From UBA1306 sp964396415 (GTDB lineage Bacteria > Spirochaetota > Spirochaetia > Treponematales > Rectinemataceae), in NCBI GenBank assembly GCA_964396415.1, contig CAYNFM010000001.1, positions 1 through 64,000 on the forward strand: 64,000 bases of DNA. The letters are read 5' to 3'. The notes beneath the pieces were generated by a model, which searched no databases, was not told the DNA's origin, and worked only from the letters and a program-made list of their open reading frames with translations. Shown one piece after another: positions 52,055 to 63,042 of the stretch. Numbering within the stretch: the first letter of the stretch is position 1; every line of letters starts with the position of its first letter. Both the position numbers and the translations under genes were made by a program.

Positions 52055-52609
52055 GTGATCAGCCTCGAGCAGGTCCGGATTCTCGAGGACCGGGTCGAGA
52101 AGGCCGTCGCGTATATTGCAGGCCTCCGGGATGAGAGCGCCGAGCTCAGGCGCCGTCTGGCAGAGGCCCAGTCTTTCATCGACGAGGCGGCCAAGGAACT
52201 GGCGACGGCCGAGGAGAAGGCGGGAGCGGCCGAAAAGCGCGCCGATGCCGCCGAGGAATTGCGACAGGTCGACGCGTCCGCCGTGGCGGGGCGCATACGC
52301 GAGCTCGAATCGCGGCTTTCAGATATGGCCGAGCGCGTCGCGGCGGCAGAGACCCAGGCCGCCGATCTCAGCGCTCGCGCCGAGGAATATAGGCGGGATC
52401 AGGCGAAAATCGAGGAAGGCATCATGCACGCCCTTCAGAAGCTTGATTCTTTCGAGGATCTCGTTCTTGGGCAGGTCTCGGTTTCTGGGGCCGAACCGGA
52501 GGAGACCGCCACGGCGGATGCCTCCCCTCCTGGCGATACGGGAATCGAGGTTAAGATTGTGCCCGAAGTCGATGTCGAGACGGGCGAGAACGAGCTGGAC
52601 ATTTTCTAG
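52055..52609 (+). CDS. Coiled-coil protein, ZapB-like
   Basis: 184 residues. A continuous heptad-rich coiled coil covers about 5-140 (VRILEDRVEKAVAYIAGLRD, then long Ala/Glu/Arg repeats), followed by an acidic tail. The first 30 residues resemble the short coiled coils of ZapB/ZapA-partner proteins. It starts at GTG 52055 and ends 15 bases before a ZapA-like gene, so a divisome role is plausible but inferred. Confidence 0.65.
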   Translation: MISLEQVRILEDRVEKAVAYIAGLRDESAELRRRLAEAQSFIDEAAKELATAEEKAGAAEKRADAAEELRQVDASAVAGRIRELESRLSDMAERVAAAETQAADLSARAEEYRRDQAKIEEGIMHALQKLDSFEDLVLGQVSVSGAEPEETATADASPPGDTGIEVKIVPEVDVETGENELDIF

Positions 52610-52624
52610 CGAAAGGGTAGCGCA

Positions 52625-52978
52625 GTGGCGCTCCAGCTTTTCAACGTCGATTTGATCGGGCCCAGCTTTCCCATCCAGACCGACGAGTCCCTGGATTACA
52701 TGCAATCCCTCGTCATGCGCCTGAGAGAGCGCCTTGCTACCCTCAAAAGTTCCACGCGAGTCGCCGACCCTCTTCGCCTTTCGATCCTCCTCAACATTAC
52801 GCTGATGGACGAGCTCCAGAGCCTTCGAGACCGCTCATCCGGCGCCGATTTGCTTGCCGGTAGGGGCGAAGAGGAAGAGTTCTCGGCCATTGCCGCGCGT
52901 CTTATCGCGGATCTGGACCGTAGCCTCGAAAATCCGAAAAACAGCGTCGAGGCTCGCGCAGACGAATCTCTGCGATGA
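52625..52978 (+). CDS. ZapA-like cell division protein
   Basis: 117 residues. VDLIGPSFPIQTDESLDYMQSLV followed by LRLSILLNITLMDELQSLRD fits the ZapA pattern (short strand pair, then a long helix with A-L-N-x-x-D-E). ZapA bundles FtsZ. GTG start at 52625 after AAGGG. A disordered C-terminus is added. Confidence 0.65.
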   Translation: MALQLFNVDLIGPSFPIQTDESLDYMQSLVMRLRERLATLKSSTRVADPLRLSILLNITLMDELQSLRDRSSGADLLAGRGEEEEFSAIAARLIADLDRSLENPKNSVEARADESLR

Positions 52979-52997
52979 AGGCCCGTGCAGACGGGAC

Positions 52998-53027
52998 TTG
53001 TTTAAATTGCCGCATATGGGATACACT
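52998..53027 (+). promoter_or_regulatory. Leaderless-type promoter of rpoZ-miaA
   Basis: TTGTTT (52998-53003), 18-base spacer, TACACT (53022-53027), six bases, ATG at 53034. Confidence 0.55.
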
Positions 53028-53033
53028 TACTAT

Positions 53034-53225
53034 ATGATTATGCCCCTGGAACAGTTAATTGAATACGACGGTAATGTCTATGAGATAACAGTGGCTATAA
53101 CACGGCGCGCTTATCATCTCGCGATCCTCAAGACCCCGGAGGTGGAGAGGAGCAACGGTAAAGTGGTGTCGCTGGCGACGCGCCAAGTCTTCGGCAAGCA
53201 GGTTCAATACCGACTCCTCGATTAG
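53034..53225 (+). CDS. rpoZ: RNA polymerase omega subunit
   Basis: 63 residues. MIMPLEQLIEYDGNVYEITV...RRAYHLAIL...GKVVSLATRQVFGKQVQYRL matches short spirochaete omega proteins (P-L-E-x-L-I, then the R-A-x-x-L helix). Omega stabilises the beta-prime subunit. ATG at 53034 is placed six bases after the -10. Its TAG overlaps the proposed miaA start. Confidence 0.82.
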   Translation: MIMPLEQLIEYDGNVYEITVAITRRAYHLAILKTPEVERSNGKVVSLATRQVFGKQVQYRLLD

Positions 53226-54207
53226 CCCGATCGTCCTCCTCGTCGGCCCGACGTCTTCGGGAAAGACGGCCCTTCTCGATTCGGTCTTCGGTTCTAGGTC
53301 GTGCCGAGAGGCATGCGGTCTGCCTAAGGCCGAGGTCGTCAGTGCGGATTCGATGCAAGCCTATAGAGGCCTGGACATCGGGACGGCAAAGCCCGATGCG
53401 GCCCTTCGTGGTCGTGTTCCGCATTACCTAATCGACATCCGCGATATCTGCGAGCAATATACCGTGGGAGATTTCGTGCGTCTCGCCGATGAAGCCTGCG
53501 ACGATATCCGTGACCGCGGTCGGCTTCCCATAGTATCGGGAGGTTCGGGTTTCTACCTGCGAAACCTTATTTACGGCCTTCCGAGCGCGCCCGCCGCCGA
53601 TCCGACTACCAGGGAAATCGTCATGCGAGACCTTGCGGCTCGGGGCGCGCCCTTCCTTCGCGCCGAGCTTGCGGCCGTCGATCCGGCTTCGGCGAGACGA
53701 ATCCATGGAAACGATCTATATCGCCTTACGCGAGCCGTGGAGATAGTCCGACTGACCGGAAGGCCGATGGCGGATTTCAATCCTTCTCCCAAGCCTCGTG
53801 ACGACCGCCGCTTCTTCGTTTTCGGCATTGCTCCGCCTTCTGGAGAGCTGGCCGAGAGGATAGACGCGAGGGTCGACGCGATGATGGCCGCGGGGCTGGC
53901 CGATGAGGTCGAGCGCCTGCGCGCGAAGGGCCATTCGGCCGCCGAACCCGGCATGCGCGCCATCGGCTATCGGGAGTTTTTCGTGGCCGAGGACTCCGCG
54001 TCGGGAATGGCGGAAGCCCCGGCCTTGTCTTCCGGCGCGAGGCTGGCAGCCATCGCGGAAAAGATAAAACTCGATACTCGACGATACGCCAAACGCCAGA
54101 TGACTTTCTTTCGCAGACTGCCCGATATCGAATGGATCGAAGCCGACCCCGGGGAATTCGCTTCTCGCGTTTCCGCCATTGTCCATGGGGCCGGCTCCGG
54201 GCTATAG
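53221..54207 (+). CDS. miaA: tRNA dimethylallyltransferase MiaA, probable ATT start
   Basis: 328 residues. Adds the isopentenyl group at A37 of UNN-decoding tRNAs. P-loop GPTSSGKT near residue 8, VSADSMQAYRGLDIGTAKP, IVSGGSGFYLRNL, FGIAPP, GMRAIGYREFF and TRRYAKRQMTFFRR. The frame upstream of the P-loop has no ATG, GTG or TTG; ATT at 53221 overlaps the rpoZ TAG (ATTAG) and gives the expected N-terminus, so coupled initiation at ATT is proposed. ATC at 53230 is an alternative. The first ATG (53353) would delete the P-loop. Confidence 0.9.
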   Translation: MSPIVLLVGPTSSGKTALLDSVFGSRSCREACGLPKAEVVSADSMQAYRGLDIGTAKPDAALRGRVPHYLIDIRDICEQYTVGDFVRLADEACDDIRDRGRLPIVSGGSGFYLRNLIYGLPSAPAADPTTREIVMRDLAARGAPFLRAELAAVDPASARRIHGNDLYRLTRAVEIVRLTGRPMADFNPSPKPRDDRRFFVFGIAPPSGELAERIDARVDAMMAAGLADEVERLRAKGHSAAEPGMRAIGYREFFVAEDSASGMAEAPALSSGARLAAIAEKIKLDTRRYAKRQMTFFRRLPDIEWIEADPGEFASRVSAIVHGAGSGL

Positions 54208-54208
54208 T
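54179..54208 (+). promoter_or_regulatory. Possible short-leader promoter of the UvrD-type helicase gene
   Basis: TTGTCC (54179-54184), 18-base spacer, TATAGT (54203-54208), ten bases, ATG at 54219. It lies inside the end of miaA. Confidence 0.4.
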
Positions 54209-54218
54209 CCTGGACTCG

Positions 54219-56278
<2,060 letters not shown>

Positions 56279-56282
<4 letters not shown>

Positions 56283-56620
56283 AGGACGGATTTCGACTCG
56301 AGCTCCCGTACGTAATCGCGGTACGCCCGTTCTTCTTCTGGACTGCCGAAGCCCTCGATCCGGATGCCGAATTCGGAATCGGGTCCGGCGATGCGGCAAC
56401 GCATTACCCTGCCTCGGGCGGATATGCGCGCTTCGCCGGAAGAGGGATGGACGCGAAAGCTCGCGTGCAGTATGCCGCCTTGCCCTGCGCAGATATCCCC
56501 ACGAATGAGGAAGCCGGTCGCGCTGAGGTCGAGGATATGGAGAGGCGCTGTCTCGGGGTCGACGTGCTCGGCGTAAAGCGAGACGGCGAAACGTCGCGCC
56601 GCGCGCCCGTTCTCGTCCAT
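56279..56620 (-). CDS. Single-domain PilZ protein
   Basis: 113 residues. RRFAVSLYAEHVD at the N-terminus and ILDLSATGFLIRGD (D-x-S-x-x-G) are PilZ signature segments, though the first motif is RR-F rather than a full RxxxR, so c-di-GMP affinity is uncertain. Preceded by a leaderless-type promoter that lies within the end of the upstream methyltransferase gene. Confidence 0.78.
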
Positions 56621-56623
56621 GGG

Positions 56624-57580
56624 TCAAGTATAGAGTCCCGTCGGCCGATCGCCAAGGCGCCGGACTCGGTCCCGTTCCAGGTTGATCCAGGTGAGCTCGT
56701 GCCTGTTGTGCCAAAGATGTATGACCCGCGAGCCCGGAATGGCCGCGAAGCGCTCGACGCTCGCCTTGTCGAAGCCGGCGCCTTGCATCTTTATCGTACA
56801 AACATAGTTTCGCGCCAGTCCCGATTCGAGCCACGAGGACACCCACTCGAATAGGGCCGGAGGATAGCAGATGACATCGGAGCAAAGCCAGTCCACCGCT
56901 CCTATCTCGCTAGGCTTCAACGAAAAGACGTCGTGGCGCAGGGCGCTGACATTCGGCAGCGCGGCGATGCGCGGTTCCAGATCGGCCCGATCGATCGCCA
57001 GCACCTCCGCACCGAGTCCGGCCAGAGCCCATGTCCATCCGCCCGGGGATGCGCCCGCGTCCACGCATCTCTCTCCCGGCCCCGGCCGCTCCCTCGCGAG
57101 GACGAGGGCCTCCCATAGCTTGCGGTAGGCTCTACTGGGCGGCCCCTCCCGGTCTTCGTCGAACTCGAGCTCGCCGTTGGGGAAAGGGCTCGAGCACTCG
57201 GGGCTGGCGAGCATGGTGTTCTCGTCTAGGAGCGTAAAGGCGCCCATGGGCGCCTCGGGCGGCATGAACGGGAAGCTCTTCGGCTTGACCGGCAGCGGCG
57301 GAAGCCGATCGGCTATGAGGGTCGCACGCCGATGCAGCCGCGAGGGAAGGACGGCCCAATTACGCTGAAGGGAGCGAAGCGTCCTGGCCGCCTCGCCGAT
57401 GGAGCCGAATTCGACGAGGAGAGGGCGCTCCCAGACGTTGCGCGTCCAATAGGGCCGCCTGCGCTCGCCCAGAACGGTGACGAGCTCCCCGTCGAGCCGG
57501 TCGCGATCGGGAAGCTCCTCCAGAAGCAGGCTCAGGAAGCCCCTCGCCGCATGGTAGCAGGCGGCCGCGAGTTCGCGCAC
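56624..57580 (-). CDS. RlmM/RrmJ-like rRNA 2'-O-methyltransferase
   Basis: 318 residues. A THUMP-like N-terminal part (about 1-150) precedes a Rossmann methyltransferase with SAM motif CVDAGASPGGWTWALAGLG and VLAIDRADL. The K-D-K-E set of 2'-O-methyltransferases is visible: Lys in AYRKLWEAL, Asp in LCSDVICYP, Lys in CTIKMQG and Glu in HELTWI. This layout fits RlmM, which modifies C2498 of 23S rRNA. Start is GTG at 57580, two bases after the upstream stop. Confidence 0.8.
   Translation of the reverse strand: MRELAAACYHAARGFLSLLLEELPDRDRLDGELVTVLGERRRPYWTRNVWERPLLVEFGSIGEAARTLRSLQRNWAVLPSRLHRRATLIADRLPPLPVKPKSFPFMPPEAPMGAFTLLDENTMLASPECSSPFPNGELEFDEDREGPPSRAYRKLWEALVLARERPGPGERCVDAGASPGGWTWALAGLGAEVLAIDRADLEPRIAALPNVSALRHDVFSLKPSEIGAVDWLCSDVICYPPALFEWVSSWLESGLARNYVCTIKMQGAGFDKASVERFAAIPGSRVIHLWHNRHELTWINLERDRVRRLGDRPTGLYT
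56627..56655 (-). promoter_or_regulatory. Leaderless-type promoter of the small PilZ gene
   Basis: Minus strand: TTGGCG (56650-56655), 17-base spacer, TATACT (56627-56632), six bases, ATG at 56620. Confidence 0.5.
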
Positions 57581-57581
57581 G

Positions 57582-60581
57582 CTATATCAACTTTCTCGAG
57601 CGCGCGGCCTCGAGCAGGACTCGGTTCCACCGATTGTCTAGGAAGCCATCCTTGAGGGCGGCCTCTTCCAGCTTAGTGGACCGCAATTGCAGGGCCTTGA
57701 ATGCCTTGCTGAGGGCGCTCGCTCCTTCCATGGAGCTCGGCGCGGCGCGCTCGAGGATCAGATAGCGATAGAAGTGGTAAAGGTGGACCGAGGGATGGAG
57801 AGTCGACAGCCTATCCTCCCTGGCGAGGGATGCCAGCCGCTCGGCACTCGCGATTCCCCGCGCTCCGGGATCCGACATACCGGCGGCGAATTCCGAAAAT
57901 GCCTCTATCTGATCATATAGGAAGGTGCGCGCGGCGAAGAAGCCGACCGAGCGACCCTCTATCGAAGCGTAGCCCGAACTCCAATCGAATGCGTCAGCCG
58001 AGACGAAGCCCCTGCGCGGCGCCACGGCTAGGGCCCTCTCCGTCAGGGCCATGGCCTTTTCGGGCGCCCCCTCCCAGACTTCCAGCTCGGCAAGGAACCA
58101 CAGGGCCTCGGCGTCGTCGCCGAAACGCCGCAATATTCGCCTCGCCCCCGCGACGTCTCCGCGGAACGCGGCGGCATGGCCCGTCCATATCTCGGCTCGC
58201 CTCGAGGCTTCGTCTTGCCCGTAGACGCGGGCGATCGAGCGGACGATGCCGAAGCTCTCCTCTGCCCGGTCGTAGCGCCCGACCTCGAAGGCGGCCCGAC
58301 CTTCGATGAAAGCGCAGACAGATTCCCAGTCGGGGCGGAAGGACGATGTTGCCCACGAAGCGGCCGCTCCGGCTCGAGACCTTGCCCTTCCGAGGTCTCC
58401 CAGGGTGAAATGGGCGGCCGCCTCGGCGATCGCCGAGAGGATGCACTCGAGCGGCTCGGGAAAGGCCGATGCGATATCGTAGGCGTTCGAGAGGTAATCC
58501 GCGCCTTCTTGCACTTGCTCCTGGGCCAGGGCGCACAAACCGAGCAGCCTGTGCGCCCTAGCCTCGGTTTTCCCGGCTCCCAATGCATGGAGGCCGATCA
58601 GCGCGTTCTTCGCTCGAGCGGCCGCGTTCCGCAGCCTGCCGTCCGAGTATTCCAAAGCCGCCCTCGCGAGATCCGCAGCCGTTTCGGCGAGCGCGTCATT
58701 TGCCCCGAATCCCGTCGCATCGGCCTCGAGTCGTTCCAGGGCGTCTATGCTCGCCTCGCGATCCGATGCGGAATAGGAAGCGAGGAAGTCGGCCATGGGC
58801 TTGAGGAATCTCTCGTCGGGCCCGTCGGAGAGAGGCTCGGATGGTCCGTAGACCGCGTCGGCGGAAACGCAATCGAGCGCGAGGCGGAGCTTATCTGCGT
58901 CATTCGCGGAAATGGGCCCCGCTTCCGAGCACATGCGCCGGAACAGCGCGGAAGACGGGATGATGAGACCCTCGTCCCGGAGGAGGAAGAGTCTGGCGGC
59001 GAAGCTTTCGCGAAAAGCCGAGCCGCGATCGGGCAAGGCTTCTTCGCAGCGGCTGGCAGCGAGGCTCGAGATTATTCGAGGACGATCGTCTTCCGTTATG
59101 AAGCCCAGTTTGGCAAGGGTCTTATAAATTATCGAGCGAATGCCGGTGACATAGCCGGAGTCCCGGAAGAAAGTCTCCATGAAATCGTCGGTGAGAACCC
59201 CCTCGCCCAGTCGAAGGGCAAGTAGGACCTCGGCGTATTCGCGAGGAAGCGTGGCGAGGGACTCCTTCGCAAGGATCTCGGTGGCTGCCGAAGCGGAGAA
59301 CTCTCGCCCCGAGGCGAGCAATCGTATGGCCAGCTTGAATCTCAGGGGGTCGCCTGCGGATGCCAGGGCCAGGATCGCTGAGGAGCCGGGAGCGCACATC
59401 GCATCGGAGGCTCGCAATGCGGCATGGGCAATGGCCGAGGGACTGGGACCCGGCGCTTCCAGGCTGCGGGGCGCGGGACCTTTCCAGTATCGCGGGAGAT
59501 CGGCTCCCACGGCGATGAGCATTATCCCTTCGCTCGACAGCTGGCCGGCGACCAGGGAGCGGATCAGATCGAGGCTGGGCGCGGGGAAGTCCTCGATCCT
59601 TTCGAGTATCACGAAGGCCGGGAGCCCGTTCGCGCGCATGGTTCTGGAATATAGCCCGAGGGCCACCGCGGCGCAGAGACTGAGCCGGATGTTTATCTGC
59701 GATGAATGACTGCGTCGATACGGAGAGCGTCGGAGAAAATCCAGCATGGGCGCGAGCCCTTCGAGAAGACCGCGTTCCGCGCCGGAAAGAAGGGCGTCCG
59801 AGCTCTCCTCTCTCCTTTGAAGGGAGACGAGGGCGCCAAGGGCGCTTGCAATCGGACCGTAGGGGGAGCTTTCCACCGCAGACGCGGTCAGCCTGAGGAA
59901 ACGCTTGGAGGAGTCCGCATAAAGCCTTGCAAGGGAGGCCTCGAGACATAGCGAAGGACCTCGGCCTTGGCCGAAGACAGCGAGGGCCCGACCTGCATCC
60001 TCGCCTATGCCGAGATCGCCGAGGGCATCGACGAGACGATCGATCGTCTGCTGCTGCGCCTCTTCAATCGGATCGCTCGCCGCTCCTTGCGCGGGACCAT
60101 AGTCGGGGAGAGCAGGACGCGCATAAATGGCGTCCAATACAGGGCTGCATGACCTGCATTCCGGATCGCTCTCCTCGACGGCGGCCGCGGGACCGAATTG
60201 GAAATAGTCCGCAAAATAGGACTTCGAGCGAGTGGAAACATAAAATCCATCGCCTGAGACGCCGAACCATAGGCGTCTGACTATTTGTAGCGCATCATCC
60301 GGATCTTTCGATCCTGCATCGAGGATTACCGCCCAACCGTGGAGTCGCTGCCCGAGAATGGAGATTTTGGATGAAAGCGAACGTGCTGCCTCCGCGGCAC
60401 GAAGCCGGCAGGGTCGCGAAGTTTCGTCGAAGGTTAACAGAAAGGATTCTTCCGTAATCTGCCTTTCGGCGGCGAAAGCAGAGATCGCGTCATCCACGGC
60501 TCCCGACAACTCTGCTGCAAGAGCCGGCTCGGCCTTGCGGAGCTGTGTGTGAAAAGGGATCTTTATGAAGAGTCCTATCAC
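57582..60581 (-). CDS. Large signalling protein: degenerate AAA16/STAND-like ATPase with TPR repeats
   Basis: 999 residues. N-terminal domain (about 1-165) of unknown type; a region at about 175-560 with the shape of AAA16/STAND ATPases, but the Walker A position reads GQGRGPS (about 204-210) without the Lys, and the Walker B position reads VILERIEDF (about 323-332) with Glu for Asp. From about 590 to the end, helical pairs of TPR type. GTG at 60581 is chosen because GAGGTG lies six bases upstream; GTG at 60602 and ATG at 60695 lack one. Function unknown; probably a scaffold or sensor. Divergent from the rsb locus. Confidence 0.72.
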   Translation of the reverse strand: MIGLFIKIPFHTQLRKAEPALAAELSGAVDDAISAFAAERQITEESFLLTFDETSRPCRLRAAEAARSLSSKISILGQRLHGWAVILDAGSKDPDDALQIVRRLWFGVSGDGFYVSTRSKSYFADYFQFGPAAAVEESDPECRSCSPVLDAIYARPALPDYGPAQGAASDPIEEAQQQTIDRLVDALGDLGIGEDAGRALAVFGQGRGPSLCLEASLARLYADSSKRFLRLTASAVESSPYGPIASALGALVSLQRREESSDALLSGAERGLLEGLAPMLDFLRRSPYRRSHSSQINIRLSLCAAVALGLYSRTMRANGLPAFVILERIEDFPAPSLDLIRSLVAGQLSSEGIMLIAVGADLPRYWKGPAPRSLEAPGPSPSAIAHAALRASDAMCAPGSSAILALASAGDPLRFKLAIRLLASGREFSASAATEILAKESLATLPREYAEVLLALRLGEGVLTDDFMETFFRDSGYVTGIRSIIYKTLAKLGFITEDDRPRIISSLAASRCEEALPDRGSAFRESFAARLFLLRDEGLIIPSSALFRRMCSEAGPISANDADKLRLALDCVSADAVYGPSEPLSDGPDERFLKPMADFLASYSASDREASIDALERLEADATGFGANDALAETAADLARAALEYSDGRLRNAAARAKNALIGLHALGAGKTEARAHRLLGLCALAQEQVQEGADYLSNAYDIASAFPEPLECILSAIAEAAAHFTLGDLGRARSRAGAAASWATSSFRPDWESVCAFIEGRAAFEVGRYDRAEESFGIVRSIARVYGQDEASRRAEIWTGHAAAFRGDVAGARRILRRFGDDAEALWFLAELEVWEGAPEKAMALTERALAVAPRRGFVSADAFDWSSGYASIEGRSVGFFAARTFLYDQIEAFSEFAAGMSDPGARGIASAERLASLAREDRLSTLHPSVHLYHFYRYLILERAAPSSMEGASALSKAFKALQLRSTKLEEAALKDGFLDNRWNRVLLEAARSRKLI

Positions 60582-60656
60582 GTGATCCACCTCGATATTC
60601 ACGAACCGTATCGTACAAATGTCACCAATACGGCCTTTTCGTCCAGCGGTAAAAAC

Positions 60657-60685
60657 TTGACTCCGTGTATTGTGAATGCTACACT
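60657..60685 (+). promoter_or_regulatory. Promoter of the rsb operon
   Basis: TTGACT (60657-60662), 17-base spacer, TACACT (60680-60685). Leader of about 50 bases ending in AAGAGGA before the GTG start. Confidence 0.6.
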
Positions 60686-60742
60686 GCGTTTCCAAGCTGG
60701 TTAATCAGTCATGAGCCAAGCAAACTAAAGAGGAATTACACT

Positions 60743-62683
60743 GTGTTGGATGGCTTGATCGGCGTGCTGAGCGGTCCTCTGCTCGCGAAGCTCGCTCTTG
60801 TGGCGGCGCTTATCGCGGTTTTCGTTTTCCTCCGTAAGAAGGATACCGAAGGCTCTATGACCGGTTATGCCCTCCTCTCCTGCTTCCTTGCTTTTCGAGA
60901 TCTTTTTTTGACGATCTTCGTCGCCCCCAGCCTATACGATGCGAGCGATCTCATTCTTTTCGGCGTACTCTTATTCGTGAACCTCAAGCCCTTTAGGCTC
61001 GGCTGGCCTTTCTGGATCGGAGCCGGTTTCGATGCCGCCGCGATCCTTATACTGCTTCTCGAGGGTCTCGGTTTGAGTCTCGGCATTCCTTCCCGTTTTT
61101 TGAGGCTCGTCGGGCTCATTCCGGTAGCGGTCTTAGCCTTGGTGCCCATCCTCTCCAAGGCGGGAGCCGACACTCCTGCCCGTACTCTTTCCTCAAGATC
61201 GGCCCTTCCCTTAGCCTTGGGCTCAGGCATATATATCCTAGTGGGCGCCGTTTTGGATAGCGGAGGCCCCTTTTTCCGGATTCTCGTCACGCCGCTTTTC
61301 TATTGTCTTCTTTTTGCCCTCGCCCTCATCTTCATCGATATCATTCAAAACCAGCTTATCAGCGCCGTCGATTATTATGAAGAGTCAGTGGATTCCCTCT
61401 ATGATCTTCTGCTGTCCACCGGTACTGCGATGCGGAGCGAGACCTTTCTCCAGGACGTCGTCGACAACATGATCCGCACGGTCGTTGAACGTACTGGGGC
61501 CGACGGCGGAGCCCTCCTGCTTTCCGACGAATTCGAGGAGACGGTATCGGTCAGGGCCGTATGCGGAAACTATCCTCCTCCATTCAAGCTCCCGGAAAAC
61601 CTGCCCAAAACGGCCGACAGGGTCGATTCCTTCGTCCGCCATGCCCGCATCAGGCTTGGTGAAGGAATCCTGGGCGAGGTTTCGCGGACGGGCAAGCATG
61701 TCTTCGTTCCTCAGGCGGGCCCTGACTCGCCGCTGCCGGATAACGGCGACGAGCCATGGCTCAAGGCCGGAGCCTTTATCGCATCTCCATTGATAGTTAG
61801 GGACCGGATCATCGGAGCTATATCGGTGGCCAAGTCCGGTCAGGGTGCCTTCTCCGAGCGGGATTTCGACCGATGCAAGCTCCTCGCCAACTTCGGTTCG
61901 ATCGCGGTGGCTAACTCCTTCTCATTCCTGGAAGCGGCCGAGCGCAGCGATATCGAGCGAGAGGCGGATATTGCCGCTAATGTCCAAGGCACACTGCTTC
62001 CGAAGAAGCTGCCCGACGTACAGGGCTTCGCCTTCGGTGCCTTCGCGAGCTCGGCGCGTGGCGTCTGCTCGGATTATTACGATGTAATCCAAACCAAGTC
62101 CGACAAGGCAGTAATCGCGGTAGGCGACGTCGCCGGCAAAGGGGTTGCCGCCAGCATCGTGCTGGTGATGGTGCGCTCCATCCTCCACCTGATAACCGCC
62201 TCTACCAAAGATGTCGCTACCCTCCTTCAATGGGTGAACCGGGGTATCACCGGTAAAGTTGACCTTGATCACTATGCGACTCTCTTCCTAGCCGCCATCG
62301 ATGGTTCCTCGGGCGTGGTCGAGCTGGCCAACGCGGGGCATCAGCCCGCCTTGGCTTGCCGAGGATCCGACGGTTCCCTCGAAACCTTCGAATCCAAGAG
62401 CGTACCCATCGGCGTCGAGCGCGGAACGGCGTATGCATCGTCGCGCTTCGCGATGGGCGAAGGCGACATCCTCGCGCTCTACACGGACGGCATCGTGGAG
62501 ACCATGAACGCCCAAGGCAAGCAATACGGCCGCAAGAGCCTCGGTAGCGTCATTCAGCGCTCGCGCGGACTCGCGCCGTCCGAGATCGCCGAGAAAATAA
62601 GGGAGGATCTATTGGAATTCGCGGGGCTCGCGCACCCGTACGACGATAGGACTGTGCTCGTGATAAAGAGAACCAAGGCATGA
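60743..62683 (+). CDS. rsbU: Membrane-bound GAF/PP2C-type phosphatase, RsbU-like
   Basis: 646 residues. About seven hydrophobic helices (1-210), a short coiled coil (YYEESVDSLYDLLLSTGTAM), a GAF domain (about 235-400) and a SpoIIE/PP2C phosphatase domain (about 420-640) with metal motifs ARGVCSDYYDV, GDVAGKGVAASIVLVMV, AGHQPALACRG, LYTDGIVETMN and PYDDRTVLVI. It would dephosphorylate the STAS protein encoded next. GTG at 60743 has AAGAGGA eight bases upstream. Confidence 0.88.
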   Translation: MLDGLIGVLSGPLLAKLALVAALIAVFVFLRKKDTEGSMTGYALLSCFLAFRDLFLTIFVAPSLYDASDLILFGVLLFVNLKPFRLGWPFWIGAGFDAAAILILLLEGLGLSLGIPSRFLRLVGLIPVAVLALVPILSKAGADTPARTLSSRSALPLALGSGIYILVGAVLDSGGPFFRILVTPLFYCLLFALALIFIDIIQNQLISAVDYYEESVDSLYDLLLSTGTAMRSETFLQDVVDNMIRTVVERTGADGGALLLSDEFEETVSVRAVCGNYPPPFKLPENLPKTADRVDSFVRHARIRLGEGILGEVSRTGKHVFVPQAGPDSPLPDNGDEPWLKAGAFIASPLIVRDRIIGAISVAKSGQGAFSERDFDRCKLLANFGSIAVANSFSFLEAAERSDIEREADIAANVQGTLLPKKLPDVQGFAFGAFASSARGVCSDYYDVIQTKSDKAVIAVGDVAGKGVAASIVLVMVRSILHLITASTKDVATLLQWVNRGITGKVDLDHYATLFLAAIDGSSGVVELANAGHQPALACRGSDGSLETFESKSVPIGVERGTAYASSRFAMGEGDILALYTDGIVETMNAQGKQYGRKSLGSVIQRSRGLAPSEIAEKIREDLLEFAGLAHPYDDRTVLVIKRTKA

Positions 62684-62702
62684 CCACGGAGGAGCGGAGC
62701 CA

Positions 62703-63041
62703 ATGGACTTGAAGATCCGCAAGAACGGCGAGAGTTACATCATCGACGTGAACGGCGAAATGGACCTCTACAATTCATACAAGCTCAAGGAACTTGTCAT
62801 GAAGATGCTCGAGAAGAAGGTCGAGCGCTTTATCATCAATCTCGAGAACGTCGACTACATCGACTCGAGCGGGATCGGCGCGCTCATTTACATCTGCTCG
62901 ACTATCAAGAAGATGGGGTTCAAGCTCGTGATCACCAATATCCACGGCTCCGTGAAGAAGGTCATCGAACTCACTAAGCTCATGGGATATTTCCCGATTT
63001 CGCCGACGATCGACGAAGCTCTGAAGCGGATGGAGTCCTGA
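62703..63041 (+). CDS. rsbV: STAS-domain anti-sigma factor antagonist, RsbV-like
   Basis: 112 residues, single STAS domain: DVNGEMDLYNSYKLKELV, then the phosphorylation site Ser in YIDSSGIGALIYICSTIKKM. When unphosphorylated it should bind the anti-sigma kinase encoded next. GGAG before ATG. Confidence 0.92.
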   Translation: MDLKIRKNGESYIIDVNGEMDLYNSYKLKELVMKMLEKKVERFIINLENVDYIDSSGIGALIYICSTIKKMGFKLVITNIHGSVKKVIELTKLMGYFPISPTIDEALKRMES

Positions 63042-63042
63042 C

